From Himantopus leucocephalus (lineage: Eukaryota; Chordata; Aves; Charadriiformes; Recurvirostridae): a stretch of 64,000 nt of DNA. The position numbers were made by a program, and so were the translations under genes. Below, in pieces: positions 25,208 through 37,560 of this stretch (position 1 is the first letter of the stretch; every line of letters begins with the position of its first letter). The notes under the pieces were generated by a model that was not told the DNA's origin, did not search any database, and saw only the letters and a list, made by a program, of their open reading frames with translations. The DNA lies in contig RSEF01000004.1 of NCBI GenBank assembly GCA_003993805.1, forward strand, positions 71,546,545 through 71,610,544. Reading direction: 5' to 3'.

Positions 25208-28200
25208 CAGTAAAGGTTGGATGTTGCTTCATTTTTGTTCATAATTATTCATTTGTGCCTTTATATTTATTTCACATTCTGCAAACCCCTTCTTTCTTCG
25301 GAAATAGTCTTATATTGAAAGTTCATTTCCTTTCACTGGTGCTATCCTTGTCTGAAGGTCTGCATATTTTATTTCAAGTTCATGGCCCTAAGTTACGTTC
25401 ATGGTAGTTCCTTCTCAGTTCTTGTGTCTTAGACAGCATTTCTCTGTGCAGAAAATGCACGTTTATCTGGCACATCTTTTGAGAAACAAGAATATGTATA
25501 AGTGATAATATATACTCATTTACAGCTGGTTTTATGAGCTCAGAAATGACAGTCTTTGTTATCTTTGCTTCCATTTTCCATGCCCATTTACCATCCACTT
25601 CTCCAGCAACGCAGTGTTTGTGGCAGATAGGTAGGAACTGGGAGTGCGTCGCGCCTTTTATTTTGCAATAAGTGGGGGGGTGCCGCACTTTACGATGCAC
25701 ATGTCCCTTCCTTAACTAACTCCCTGGGTTTGAGGTGCCGTCTTGTGTGTTGCCTGTGCAAGTAGCTTCTTCCCGTCTCTTACTCATAGTGGTAGACGGA
25801 GCGGTTTGGTTTGTTTTTCCTTGTAGCAGTTGTGATTGTTGGATTTAATATCTATTTGATTCTAGTATATTCGCTAGTATCTCTTTCCTGGTTTCAAGGA
25901 GATAAACTGGGATGAGTCATAGAGCACTTATTCCCAGAGATAACTTTGGCAATCGAATACTTCAGGCAAAAGTACTAGATATTAGGCATAATGGTATGAA
26001 GGTCACTGGTTTTTGTTATTTTTTCCCCCTCCCTAAGTAGATGAAGTTCTTTTCAAACAGACTGCAGAAATACCAATTACTCTGCTTCATTCTGAAATGT
26101 AATCAAATTTAAAATGTAAAAAATCCCTTTCGGCTACAGTATAATCGGGTCCCTAATTATGAAAGGCATATGTTGCCCTCCATCTTTCTTCCCTCCGCCC
26201 ATGTAGATAATTGTCCTTCTTGAATGATTTCTTCTTTGTAAAAATCTTTGTGACGTTCTACTCCTGGTTTGCTCAAAGCAATGCTGTTATCTGCTGCATT
26301 AGATTTGTGTTGTTGGATTCTCGCAGGATAATATACAATATAGTTACACTGATTACTTGCTATTTCGTGTGTCATCTGTGTTTTGGAATATCTCAAAGCT
26401 TGTCAGTCTTCCGCTGGGGATTACATCATTTTGGGGGTCTCAATCGTTCTGAAACAAAAGCATACTTCAGTGGTAAAGTATGTATGCCCGGACAGCTGGC
26501 GGTCTTTCAAGGCTCCAAACTTGACACAGAGTTAATCTCAGAGAAATGTATTTTCTTCTATTCATAGTAACTAAACAATTATTTCCATGCTGGGTTTTTT
26601 TTTTTTTGCCTTTTTTCTTTCTTTCTTAATGTAGGGGTTTCTTTACAGATGGTAATTACTGACGTAAAATACACGTCTTTGGTTTTTCCCAGCCACTGCA
26701 GGATTTATTCTGGGGTGGTGATTTTGGTTTCTGCGTGATCTTTGAATGTTTTGGCAATGGGCAATCCAAATTCATAATTGTTTCTTTAGTGGTAAGCCTG
26801 ATCGTGCTTGAAACGTGTAAGTCTCTCTGTTATTAGCTTGCCTTTTTTTTCAGGGGCAGACCTTTGGGGAGAAAGTTACCTGCACCTGCTAAGGTACCTG
26901 GTCCCATATTGAATTAGAACCACAAATTGGTATCACAGACCACACCACCCCATCACATAAGCACCATTTATGTTGTAAAGGCTTCATAAGGGTTGAATTG
27001 AAAGACAACTTGTTGCACCAGGGTGAATTTCATCCCGATATCCACTACATAAAATGCCTTCAGAGCTGTTACAAGAAGATGCTAGAAAAAACAGCAATGC
27101 AAAATTAGACCAAGAATTTGCCATGTGCGTACTTAATCTAGATTTGCATGCTATTCCTACTACTTTGTGAGGTTTAAAAGATATACACTGCATTTAACTT
27201 GTTCTGAGGGAAACCTGTCTGCCAGACAACCAACTCCCAGCTTTTATTTGGGCGGCCCAATTCCAGGCTCATGCCCTGGTGAGTCCTGTTTTGGTACCAG
27301 CTTCTGCAGTCGGGCTCATCCTTGGATGGGCAAACGCTGCTTTGGGAGCTGCTGCGTTCAGAGGCACAGTGTGAATCTCTCTTGCACACCCACTAGGTAG
27401 AGATGTAGCCAAAGTGAAAACACCTGCAGAATATTCTCAGCTATAACAGAGTATCTATTTTATTTTCTTAAAATATTACTTCATCAAATATGTTATCATC
27501 TCTCCCTAATGTTAAAAATTTGCCTTTCCATTTGAAAGAGGATTTCGGCATAGAGTTTGAGTAACTAACATGAACTAATAGTAACAAATATAAAATGTAA
27601 ATGAACTAATAATATTAATTTATTTTAATTTGGCATGTAGTACCAACAAAGAAATTACTATTGTTGGGGATATATGTGTGGATCTATTTCTGTATGAGAT
27701 TCACCAGAAAACTTGTGTGAATTAACTTGAAGGTAAGGTTTTCTCTTGATTTTTTGATAGATTTTTCTTTAATTTGCAAAGGTTTCATGTTAAAAGAGTT
27801 ATGGGAGTGGGGAATTTATGCTTTTGTTTCAAATAAGATGCAGACATCACTTGCATGACAGATGAGTTCTTTCTATATGTAGAAAAGCATTTAAATAAGT
27901 GGAAAGCGAATATGAAAAAGTTCTGGGATCTTTTTTAAGACCGGAGCTTTCCAAAAACACCCCTTAAGAAGATTTTCTATCTCCTTTTAATTTATCACAG
28001 ATTAGTGAAATCTATGTTCCTCTTAATATTGGTGGAATTTCATTTTAATTATTTTTTTCTTTCATGTGTGCGAGAACTTTCCAATATAAAGAGATTAGAT
28101 GGCCTTCATTCATTCTTTTCAAGGCACACCACTGCCAAAAAAGCACTTCATAAGCAATTAAGCTGAATTGTGCAAGCTCGTATTGCTGTTGTTTAAATCT

Positions 28201-28449
28201 CCGGCAAATCTGATTTCCCATTGGTTTGCATGCAAGTCATGCGGTCAAGTATCTAAGTATGCAGGTCGTGCAAATTGCAAGTTTATTGAAGGGTCAGTAT
28301 AGTTATCAATGGCAGCTGTTCATAGGGTCCTTAACACTGAGCTGAAAATTTATCCTTTGATTTGAATGGTTCTCACCCCTAAAAACATTATAAGGTCTCA
28401 AGAGCATTACTATTTTTAACTAAAGAGTGGTTATGTCTTTCAGTTTACT

Positions 28450-28530
28450 TAGGCATCAGACCAAAGACCATTGAAGTCAATACGAATTCTTCCACTTACA
28501 TCAGCATGCTCTGGGTCATGCCCTTAATAA
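28450..28530. repeat. Probable short old amniote repeat (palindromic type)
   Basis: 'ccattgaagtcaata' is followed about 45 bases later by 'ctctgggtcatgccc', matching the centre and one end ('...ctgggtcaggccc') of the old palindromic repeat type. The copy is short and diverged. Confidence 0.4.
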
Positions 28531-31500
28531 ACTGTTGTGTTCCCTATCCAAGCCAGAAGAGATTACGGAATGAAAACTGTGGTACGGTACAAACCAAAAT
28601 GGGTTCAACAATAGCCTGAAGTGCGAATTCTACCTCCAAGGCAAGCCAGTGGAAGACCGAAAAACATCCCACGGGAAAAGTTGGACTGTTCGTTGCGTTG
28701 AAGTTACCTTTCAGCTAACCTAACCATGGTAAAAACGTTTTGGCATGACCACCTTGCCCACACACCAAAGTTAGTGATGAGAGGTTGGGGTGGGCGATAA
28801 AACACCACGGGAGATTTTGGAGTGTGAGTGTTTATCATTAGGCAAACACTGGCTCATCTGTGAAGTAGAAAAAGGGGTTTGATCTTTGTTTTGAAGGTCT
28901 TTTAATCAGGACAGAACAATCACATTTATACTGCAGAAGTTTTGAGAAAGACGTGTGAAGGTGATAGTAATAATTAAGAAGCCCTACATCAGGAACCCTG
29001 AAAATATACTTGAAATAGAAAGTTCGATAGTCCAAAAATTAGGAATTAAGGTATTGTACTGTATGAAAGTTTCATAATAAGGAGAAAGAAGGAAATCTGT
29101 GATGTTTTGCAACATTACTCCATTAGTGTTCGGAGGAAAAAATGGAAGGAAAAAACCAAACAAAAAGACTATATTTAACCCTTTCACATCAATACATTAT
29201 AACTGAGTAATCTGGTGGAATTTAAAAAATATTTTTATAAGTAAAAGAAAGAGAAGGGGAATACCCTAACATTAAAAACATTCCAGACAACCAACGAATT
29301 CAGAATAAAAAATGTGCAATACAGAAAAATAAGTACCTGATTTTGAAGCTTGATTTTAAGGCAAGCATCTTCAGCCTTCTCTCTGGAAAGGCTTAGAAAA
29401 GCAGAATTTTCTGCATTAAATGAGGCTAATTTTTGGTGGGTCTGTTCAGGCCCTTACTGAACATCACAAGAGGGATATTCCTAAAGGTGAAAAACATTGT
29501 TAGATAGAAAATTGCAGTCTGGACTGAGGGATAACACAAATAGTAAAATGGAAAGTCCTTTTTTCTGGGTCTGAAAGTGCACCACCTTTTGCTTGCTTTT
29601 ATTTGGAGGAAGTATTAACCTCGTGGAAAGCCTTAATGATAATAAACCCTTTAGTCTGTGTGATGCTGAATTTTATCTTTGCAACAAGAAAAAACATGAG
29701 CCACTGAAATGCGATAATGGTATTCATCTTAAATTTTAAATTTGTTTGGTTTAATTTTTAAAATACAAGCTTTTTTTGAGTTATCAAAAGGGAACTGAAA
29801 GAAATGGATATCATTATGCTAAATTGTTGTCTGCTTTCCAGCTTTGTTCTGTGCTAAATTATTCCCTTGACAAATAGGATAGAAAGTATTTGTACTTCAG
29901 ACGTTTTATGATTAATCAGCCTCTGTGTTTGTGTCTGGGTTAATAAAAACAGAGCTACTGTTGAAGGGTAGAAACAATCATGCTGGCTTATGCCTGCGTC
30001 AATGCTCCTGCCTCTGTTGGGCACATTTTTTACAATGTGTATCAAATACCGTATAGAAGGTATAGCAGTGATTGAGGAAACAGCTGCTAACGGGCTGTTT
30101 AGGCAAAGCCTTTTACTTACACTTCATACGGTTCAGTAGCAGAGGTGCCTTGGTATTATTAGTGGTTAATTGTTCATGTTAGGTGCCTGAAATTCCTTTT
30201 TCATGGTGGCAAATTCTCAAAAGGTGTTTGTTACTACTGGCCTAGGGATGGGGACGGGTTAGGCTGGTGCTCCTCACCCCTGGGAGTCGGGTCCGTGTGA
30301 TTTTTTTAATCGGCTTCGCGGTCCAGATGATGGAGCGGTTTCATTGATGAGCTTTTGAGCAGGATTCACCAGCTACTTTGAAAGGATTACCACTGAAGGT
30401 CCTTCGGTACAATTTTCAGTCACCGTGGGCAAAGTGCTCCCTTGGGGTCTCAGCTCTGGTAGAAATTGCTTCTCTGATGTTTTGCAGATGCACCCGGAGG
30501 GGACCTTGGCTCGGGTTTCTGGCCGCTTATCATAAAGCCACAAGGCTCTCGGGGGGCATCGCTGAGGACATCTGAAGTTCAGACTTATCAAAGAGAAGAA
30601 GCTGAGCCGCGGGGTCCATGCTTTCCCCCGCCTGTCCGGGTTGGGTGGAGAGCGGGGCCAAGTGCTGGTGATCCTAGTGGAGAGGTGCACACTGTGAACA
30701 CGGGCTTTGTTCCTCAACCCCGTTTATCAAAGAGGAAGGTACTTATTAGCACAGAAGTGAGAATGGAGTGTTGCTGGCCTGAAAGTCATTGTTATCTGGA
30801 TTTTTGCATGGGAATAGATGGAGAGAAGAAAATGTTCCTCCAAGCACAGGCTTATCCACTAGCTCGTTTCATAATTTCCTTCACACAGTCGATTTGCATT
30901 CTTTACAAGCCATGTCTCGCTTCTGCTTTTTCTCTACCAAAAGGAAACGGAAGTAAATGGCTCATTTTCTTGTATGACTTTGGCAGCTTCCACACTTCAT
31001 AAGAAACAGAAGATTTTCTTCTAAAGCTGGTCTTGAATACAAGCATTTACACGGTTTAGAATGGGAGAAGCAGATTTTTTTTGGCTGCTACCTGAAATTG
31101 TGCATGCAGCTTTGTAGTGTACGTTCTCACTTATGCGCACAATGATGATTCGTTCAGATAAAGTTGCTCAGTTTTACCCAGGCAAATGCTACACCATGAG
31201 CGAATGCCATTGTATGTAGAGGTCAGCATAGAAAAACAAAGCAAATGGTCGCCATGAAATAAACATGATGATTTGTTCATTATTATAAATATTAACGTAG
31301 TAATGTAGAATGCATGCCCAGTTTTCTTGAGTAGCTACAATAAAATGGTCTTTCCATATGTAGGACAATTCAGCAGAAATGAGGTTCTTTCTGTCTGTTA
31401 GTCTAAGGCCAAGTAATGAAATCTGTAGCAGTTCCCGGTCACTATAGATCATCAGAGACTAATAGTGGTTTTACAACATTGTTTTAGCAGGTTGCTGTTG

Positions 31501-32109
31501 TTTTTAGCTTGGATTCATTCCCTGGGCTGGTTCACAGTGCAGCTCATCTGTCGGCTTGTACCAGCATGGCCGAGGGAGCCGGTTTGCAGCACCGGAGGGT
31601 GCCGGGAGGGGCGAGGACTCCTGCCGTCATCCTGGCTGCTGGGCAGCCGGAACGACCATTTGCTTCGTGAACTTTCATTCCACATAATTAGCACTTTATC
31701 AGCCAAATTCATGGATTCCATAGCTTTCACCAGGGCATCCTCCTGATTTTTCTGTTCAGTCTTTCCCCTGGTTGTTGAACTGTCGGTGAAATAAAATAGC
31801 AGGGAACGCTCCTGGAGATAGGAGAAGTCATGTCAGTCCTCCTCCAGTGCCCTTCAGCACGTAGCTGGTGCCATCGTGGTCCTGCAGATTTGTCTCCTCG
31901 TAATAGCAGAAATGCATCCTAACGAGCAATCAGTTGTGTTGTTGGATGGGAGCTAAATCCCACTTCCTTTTTCCTCCCCATCCCCACAGCACTCACCGGC
32001 ATTTGTCTCTGAGGGCACTGGTTATATCTTTATACGCCCTCCTTTATTCATTTTAATCTAATCTACCTCCCTTACATCATTCTCCTCTCTTCCTGCCGGG
32101 AAGTGGTGC

Positions 32110-32149
32110 CGAGGGGAGCTCCCCTCGTCCCCCGAGAGCTGTCTCGGGG
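32110..32149. other. Two adjacent GC-rich perfect hairpins
   Basis: Bases 32110-32127 form a perfect 18-base palindrome (CGAGGGGAGCTCCCCTCG). Two bases later, 32130-32149 form a second perfect hairpin, with eight-base arms CCCCGAGA and TCTCGGGG around GCTG. They stand in an otherwise ordinary noncoding stretch. The function is unknown. Confidence 0.9.
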
Positions 32150-33339
32150 AGATATCTTGTGCTGTTGAAGGCCCCGTTTTACGCTTTGTGGAATGCAGAT
32201 GGTCTAAACGCGAATTGCATTTTGTCTTTCAACACAGAGCACCGCATTTTTAACACATACCTCCAATAAGTAGAGCAGCAGAACCAGCTAGCAATGGTAC
32301 CTTAAGGCAGGTATTCCAGCTGTCTTGGAGTTTTATATGGCATCAGTGTGGCATATTTTATATGTCCGGCTCAGGAATATGGGGTTGCCAAAAGCAATAC
32401 CACAGTACTGTCGGTGTGCTAGCTTAAGTCCTTGCTGTATTTTTTTGTACTTTACTCTTTTTAAGTAGCTGTCGGTTATGCTGCTCCACCAGGGACTACT
32501 GCTTCAACACAATAGTCAAACTTATTGTGTTCATCAGAAAGTTAAGTCATATCTAGCCACATTTATTTAAGCAACTACATAGCTTAACCTCCGTTTGCAA
32601 TTTTTTTGGTAGATTATGTTTTGCCCACAAATCGTACCAATCTCTGTCTGGATGAAATGCAAAATTAAATTTTAAAAGCGCAAACAGTTTTTATTGTTAA
32701 TCAATTATATAAAGCTTCCTTAAATGTGTGAAGACTTTTTAAAAAACTGATTTCAAAGACATTTTGATAAATTTAAATGCAGGTTTTTCCAGTTAATAAT
32801 AGAACTGACAGGTGATAATGTCATGAAAGCTTCACTTGACTAGACCTCATCCGCTGCCATCTAGTTTTTATCCATAAACTGGAAATTGGTTCTCTGTATC
32901 TAGCAACCAAAGATTTTCTCAGCTTTGAGTGAACTAGCCTTTGAATTGAGCTAGATGAATAAACTGACTTAAAGAAAATGTTGTCCCTGCACCTGCAGAA
33001 GAAGCTGCAGCTGCCAAAAGATGAATACTTCAAAAAACTTGGATCCCTAGGATTTAGCCAGTGATTTCTGCCAGTTCAGTACTTTGATGTTCTTTGGAAG
33101 TTCAACACCAAATGCACAGTAATGGAGGTTATTATGTAATTATAGCCCTTTAAAAAAAAACAAAAAAAAAAACCCAACCAACCACGTAATCTCAATTTGG
33201 AATCTTAATAAGCAAAAAAATCCAACTTAAATAAAACTGTTTGTTGGTGGAGGCAGTTTTTAATACCCGCTTTTTATTCATCCTCTTGGGGAAATCATCA
33301 CGGGCTTTCCGTATGACTGTCAGTGCAGGTGATGAAGGT

Positions 33340-34045
33340 CAGTTGCCAGCAGAGAGAAGTATTAATTTAAAAGAAAAAAAGATAAATCAGGGAGGGAAGC
33401 ATCATTTCATTAAGTCACTAGGGATGGAGGGTGTTCATCCAAGGTTCCTGGAAGAATTTCAGGAAGGAGCAGCTGAGTTACAGTCATATGTAACTCACTG
33501 AAAACAATTACTTCAGCAAAGAAACAGATGGGGCTGATAGCATACCTAACTTAGGAAAGTGGGTATAATTATGAACTTTACTTTTCTACTGACACAAATG
33601 GTGAAGTGCTGAAGAGAGAGGTATAAAGGCAGGAGGAGGAGATGGCTGTTGAGCCCTGTAAGCACAGGCAGGACACCTCTGGGATGCAGGAGAGGCCAGT
33701 GCCCGGCGCCAGGGATTGCAGGAGGCAGCAATGACCCATGCAGGAACTCGCCCCGGTTTTTAACAGCACTGTAGATAAATTCCTGCTCCTCCTGATGGAA
33801 GGAGGGTAGCCATCAGAGACCTGGATCATCTGCAATGGGCTGGTGGGCGTTCTGACATCGTGAGAGGAGGAGGAGGGAGCTACTCAATACGTGGTCCATT
33901 TTATTCTGCTTGAAAATGCAAAAAGATTGTTCCAGAAAAATCAAAGATCATGATAATTTCCAGAAAAATCTTACGCGGTTAGAAAACAGGTTACAGAACT
34001 TCACTGTGAACGAATGCAAAGCAGCAAGCGCTGGAAAGAGCACGT
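33340..34045 (+). mobile_element. Decayed CR1-type LINE with reverse-transcriptase landmarks
   Basis: Two protein landmarks of the CR1 reverse transcriptase occur in the correct order on the plus strand. At 33412-33450 the translation reads KSLGMEGVHPRFL, matching the family pattern K-S-x-G-P-D-G-x-H-P-R-x-L. At 33961-34038 it reads QKNLTRLENRL then NFTVNECKAASAG, matching the region around F-N-V-x-K-C-K. The spacing is about 300 bases shorter than expected, so the middle, including the catalytic aspartates, is deleted or unrecognisable. Stops and frame changes occur throughout, and no 3' tail octamers were found. Confidence 0.6.
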
Positions 34046-34592
34046 AACTCGCTCTTTGTCCTGTATCCAGTGAAAATAACATCTGGTTAGGTTTTTTGCA
34101 AGTAAGAGATTAGGACAGCAGTTGACAGGTAAATGAATTTAATATTAGCACCTTTTTGAGGGTGTTATTTCACATAAACTGAGATTGACATTTACAAATT
34201 AAATCATCCTCCTCTTTATTATGTTCAGCTCTTGTCATAAATTAATAGAAAAAGTAGAGAAATGAAGTGAAGAGCTGGAAGATCGTATAAGGAACCAGGG
34301 TTATCTGGAAAAGTTTGGAAGAGACGTGGGAAAAAAACCAAAAAAGTCTAAAACATGAGGTTTTGTATGAAGAATTTTGTTCAGACTTGTTATTTGCCTG
34401 TAATATGGGGATGCTGAAATTAAAATGGCAGCCAGTTTAAATGCTGTCAGTGGAGCTGTAATTTCAGGTATAGCTTTTGTGTTCATTTTCTAACGTGAAC
34501 CCAGGAGACACACACAGTTGTATGATGCACACAGGCACTTTCACATACCTCCATGAAGGTATGTGCCCTGGAAAGTCCGCCCAGGGCTGGAA

Positions 34593-34673
34593 GATATGAT
34601 TCTGCAAAGGCAGGATGTAAAGCTAAATTCCTTTCTCGTGCTCTTTCCCGAGCAGACTTTGCAGGATCGTATC
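34593..34673. other. Stem-loop with a 17-bp stem
   Basis: GATATGATTCTGCAAAG (34593-34609) pairs with CTTTGCAGGATCGTATC (34657-34673). Fifteen positions are Watson-Crick and two would be G-U pairs in plus-strand RNA. The 47-base loop has a small hairpin of its own (TGCTC...GAGCA). The size suits a microRNA-precursor-like fold or the remains of a small DNA transposon. Confidence 0.75.
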
Positions 34674-35584
34674 GCAAACAGTCACGTGCAGGGAACACAT
34701 GCTGGTATTTCAGATGGTCAGGTGGCATGTTTTTAAAGATAGCACCCTTTCAGCAGGAAAAAAACCTCAAATACCAGAACAAAATAAAAAAAGAGAGTTG
34801 AATTATATCAGAGATATAGATGAAAAATATTCTTTTAGTAATTATGATGTGGTAGAAATAGAAATAAAAGTGCCATATTTCACAGTTGGACACTTCAAAG
34901 GATATTCCTCCCCCAGTAATCCTCTGATCTGCTTCATGTCACAGGTCACCTAAACAGTATTTACAAACCTCCTGGCTGGAGCATTCGTTCAGGATTTAAG
35001 GTGTCGCAACTTTTTTTGACATCAAAAGTTCAAGTGTGCTGATATTTCTCTGAGAATGTGACAGCAAAGTTAATTTTTATGTAGACTCATGTTTAGGAAT
35101 ATGTCTCCTCAAGACCGATGTGAAACTTGCCTGGAGAGGGGGAAAGGTTTTCTCCTGTCGGCCGTGCGAGGAGGTTAGACAGTGTCTGGTAGTTAGCTGG
35201 GCGCTACATCAAACGTGCTGGAAAAGGTGGGGACCAGAGCAGGAGTCAAAAGGCTTGGCTTAACCATGGACTCAGGTGTCACTGAGAAACTGGTGTGAAC
35301 TCGGTTCCTGTGACGTCTGAATGTAAACATTAATGTTCTCCTTCAAAGTGCTTTGCCACCTTTAAGAGTAAAATGCGACAATAGTAATTGCTGCTATAAT
35401 TTGGAGTGGGGGCTGGACTTGGATGTCACATCTCACTTTTGGCACCAGCCTCATTCTGGGCAACTGGCGTTGGCCGTGAGGGGCTTGGGCAGCGATGGAT
35501 TCTCCTCTCAGGCAGGCATCGTCCTTGGTTCCAGGTGGCCTTTCCGAATCCTCCAAGTCATGAGGGTTTGGGAATTTTACACTG

Positions 35585-35791
35585 ATCAGAGAGCTGCTAG
35601 TTGCTCCAGTTGGGTGGGTCCTATCTTTTACTTTTTCTGCAGAGTAAGTTTACATTTTACTCTGTCTTGTTACAGCAAGCAAACGACAGNATCAGAGAGC
35701 TGCTAGTTGCTCCAGTTAGGTGGGTCCTATCTTTTACTTTTTCTGCAAAGTTTACATTTTACTCTGTCTTGTTACAGCAAGCAAACGACAG
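35585..35791 (+). repeat. Tandem duplicate split by a single N (contig join)
   Basis: Bases 35585-35689 and 35691-35791 are the same sequence except for one substitution and a four-base deletion. A lone N (35690) separates them exactly at the join. This is the pattern of two overlapping contigs or two haplotypes placed end to end, not a biological tandem repeat. Confidence 0.9.
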
Positions 35792-35881
35792 CGTAAGTTG
35801 GTTACTGCAAGCCCCTGTGCAGTGTCTTGCAAACCNGCGTAAGTTGGTTACTGCAAGCCCCTGTGCAGTGTCTTGCAAACC
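35791..35881 (+). repeat. Second tandem duplicate split by a single N
   Basis: The 45 bases 35791-35835 (starting gcgtaagttgg) are repeated without change at 35837-35881, with an N at 35836. Same contig-join pattern as the neighbouring duplicate. Confidence 0.9.
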
Positions 35882-37020
35882 CTTGCAGCAGGAAAGCTGC
35901 TCTGTGAAGCTGGGGTGTTAGGCATGTTGGCAGGCATTTAAAGAGATGTTTTTCCACGCTTTTCTTCCTGGTTTTGTTTTTTACAAGAAAGGAGAGCATA
36001 TTCAAAATAATTCTACAGCACCAAGGTGAAAGGACCAAGTTCCTTGGGTCACGGCTGAAATAAAACTCACGAGTATTTTAGTCTTGCTGAAATAGGAATG
36101 CCTGGCTGCTTTGTCCATGAATGATTTGAAGGAAGAAGGATATTTTTTCAAATCTGTTTAATTAAGATGCCTCTTCAGTTCTCCCTGTCCTTCATTTCAA
36201 TAGGTTTTCAGAGGCTTTCAAACCAGAACTACACAGGGCTCTATTTCAAGTGCGCTGTAAAGAGCTGATAATATAGCCTCTGTGGCTGGGGCACAGAATC
36301 TTCCTTATATAGCTTTTCTGAACAGGATACGCTTGTTCTGCAACAGATCTTGCGTTGTTTATTCCCGATAACTATTCTCAAGTCAGTATAAATGACACTT
36401 CCAGATAACTTTCTTCCTCCCTGATAACAATCTGGTAGTTTATACCACTTTCCAGAAGTGTATATTTCTGTTTAGTTTTTTAGGGTGCATTTAGTGTTTG
36501 GTATGGCCAAAGTAGTAATTCTTTCAGTATCTGCCAGCTAGATCAGTTTTGAGAAGAGTCTCTTCAAAGCAATGTCTGTTTAGAACTGACTTATTTATGT
36601 GTAGTTTCTGTTCTACAACAAAGCAGTCAAAGAAGTGGAGCATCAGTTCCTGGTGCCTGAGAAAGAGGCCTGAGAAAGCTCTCAGAAAACAGGTATGATT
36701 TAGAAAGTCATTGCAAGAACTCTGTGTTCTGAATCGCTGTGTACTCGTGCACATTTCGGATCTTATTTTTAAAGCTTCGTTTTGTGAACGAAGCACTGAC
36801 GGATGTAGAGGCGACAGTGGGTCGTGCTGAAAGGGAAGTGATCGGGATCCAGGGAGGTTACTAGCAAAGCTCTTCGAGGATGGTGCTCAGGACAGTTGTA
36901 GGGTCCCATAAACGGCTTTAGCATGTTAGGGGTGAGCTTATGTAGGTTGCTGGTGACCCTGAGTGTCAGGTGGGTTGTCACACAGAAAGAAACTGGACAA
37001 CATCAAAGCCTAATAGAAAT

Positions 37021-37120
37021 NNNNNNNNNNNNNNNNNNNNNNNNNNNNNNNNNNNNNNNNNNNNNNNNNNNNNNNNNNNNNNNNNNNNNNNNNNNNNNNN
37101 NNNNNNNNNNNNNNNNNNNN
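37021..37120. other. Assembly gap, 100 Ns
   Basis: Exactly 100 Ns, the usual placeholder for a gap of unknown length between contigs. Open frames that run through it are meaningless. Confidence 0.99.
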
Positions 37121-37311
37121 ATATAGATCTGTAGTAGGGATGCTGAAGGTAGGGGTAATGATATGGGACAACTTCATTTTCCAAATTGTTCAAGAAAAGC
37201 AAATCCTTTTGAGGCCCTCCAGGAAAAGTGCTCAGTTTGTCTTTCCATCCAAGTAGAGTGCCTCAATGAAGTTGCTTGTGTGACATTACTGTCATAGGAG
37301 AAGAATTGAGT

Positions 37312-37560
37312 AGAATCATAGAATGGCTTGTTAGAAGGGGCCTTCAAAGATCATCTAGTCCAATGCCCCTGCCATGGGCAGGGACACCTCCCACTAGATC
37401 AAGTTGCTCAGAGCCCTGACCAACCTGACCTTCAACACTTCCAGGGATGAGGCACCCACAACTTCTCTGGGCGACCTGTTCCAGTGTCTCACCACCTTCA
37501 CAGTAAAGAATTTCTTCCTAATATCTAATCTAGATCTACCCTCTTTTAGTTTACACCAAG
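37312..37560 (-). mobile_element. CR1 LINE, 5'-truncated 3' end
   Basis: This is a textbook avian CR1 end. On the minus strand it ends with '...ctagatgatctttgaaggcc' and one copy of the terminal octamer (ATTCTATG, at 37317-37324 on the complement). The last part of ORF2 is still open in frame from the K-L-K-E-G-R pattern through RLDIRKKFFTVKVVRHWNRS to the stop at 37394. CR1 copies are usually cut short at the 5' end like this one. It sits 192 bases after an assembly gap, which may hide flanking sequence. The intact reading frame suggests it is much younger than the other CR1 pieces here, except the one at 41830. Confidence 0.93.

Larger units (their letters stand above)
17766..33339. other. 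Long noncoding stretch
   Basis: Apart from the repeats and small candidate frame listed separately, I see no exon here. Splice-acceptor-like tracts occur (for example at 21035, 22713 and 26860) but lead into frames that stop quickly or lack a donor. GC-richer islands at 19980-20060, 30480-30670 and 31550-31650 are too short and CpG-poor to be promoters on sight. Confidence 0.5.
34046..37020. other. Noncoding stretch with contig joins
   Basis: Holds the stem-loop at 34593 and the N-split duplicates at 35585-35881, listed separately. The rest shows no coding or RNA gene. Confidence 0.55.

Noticed and set aside
26864..26906. Possible short exon after a strong acceptor (ADLWGESYLHLLR)
   Set aside because: The only donor (GTACCT) is poor and the phase fits no other exon.
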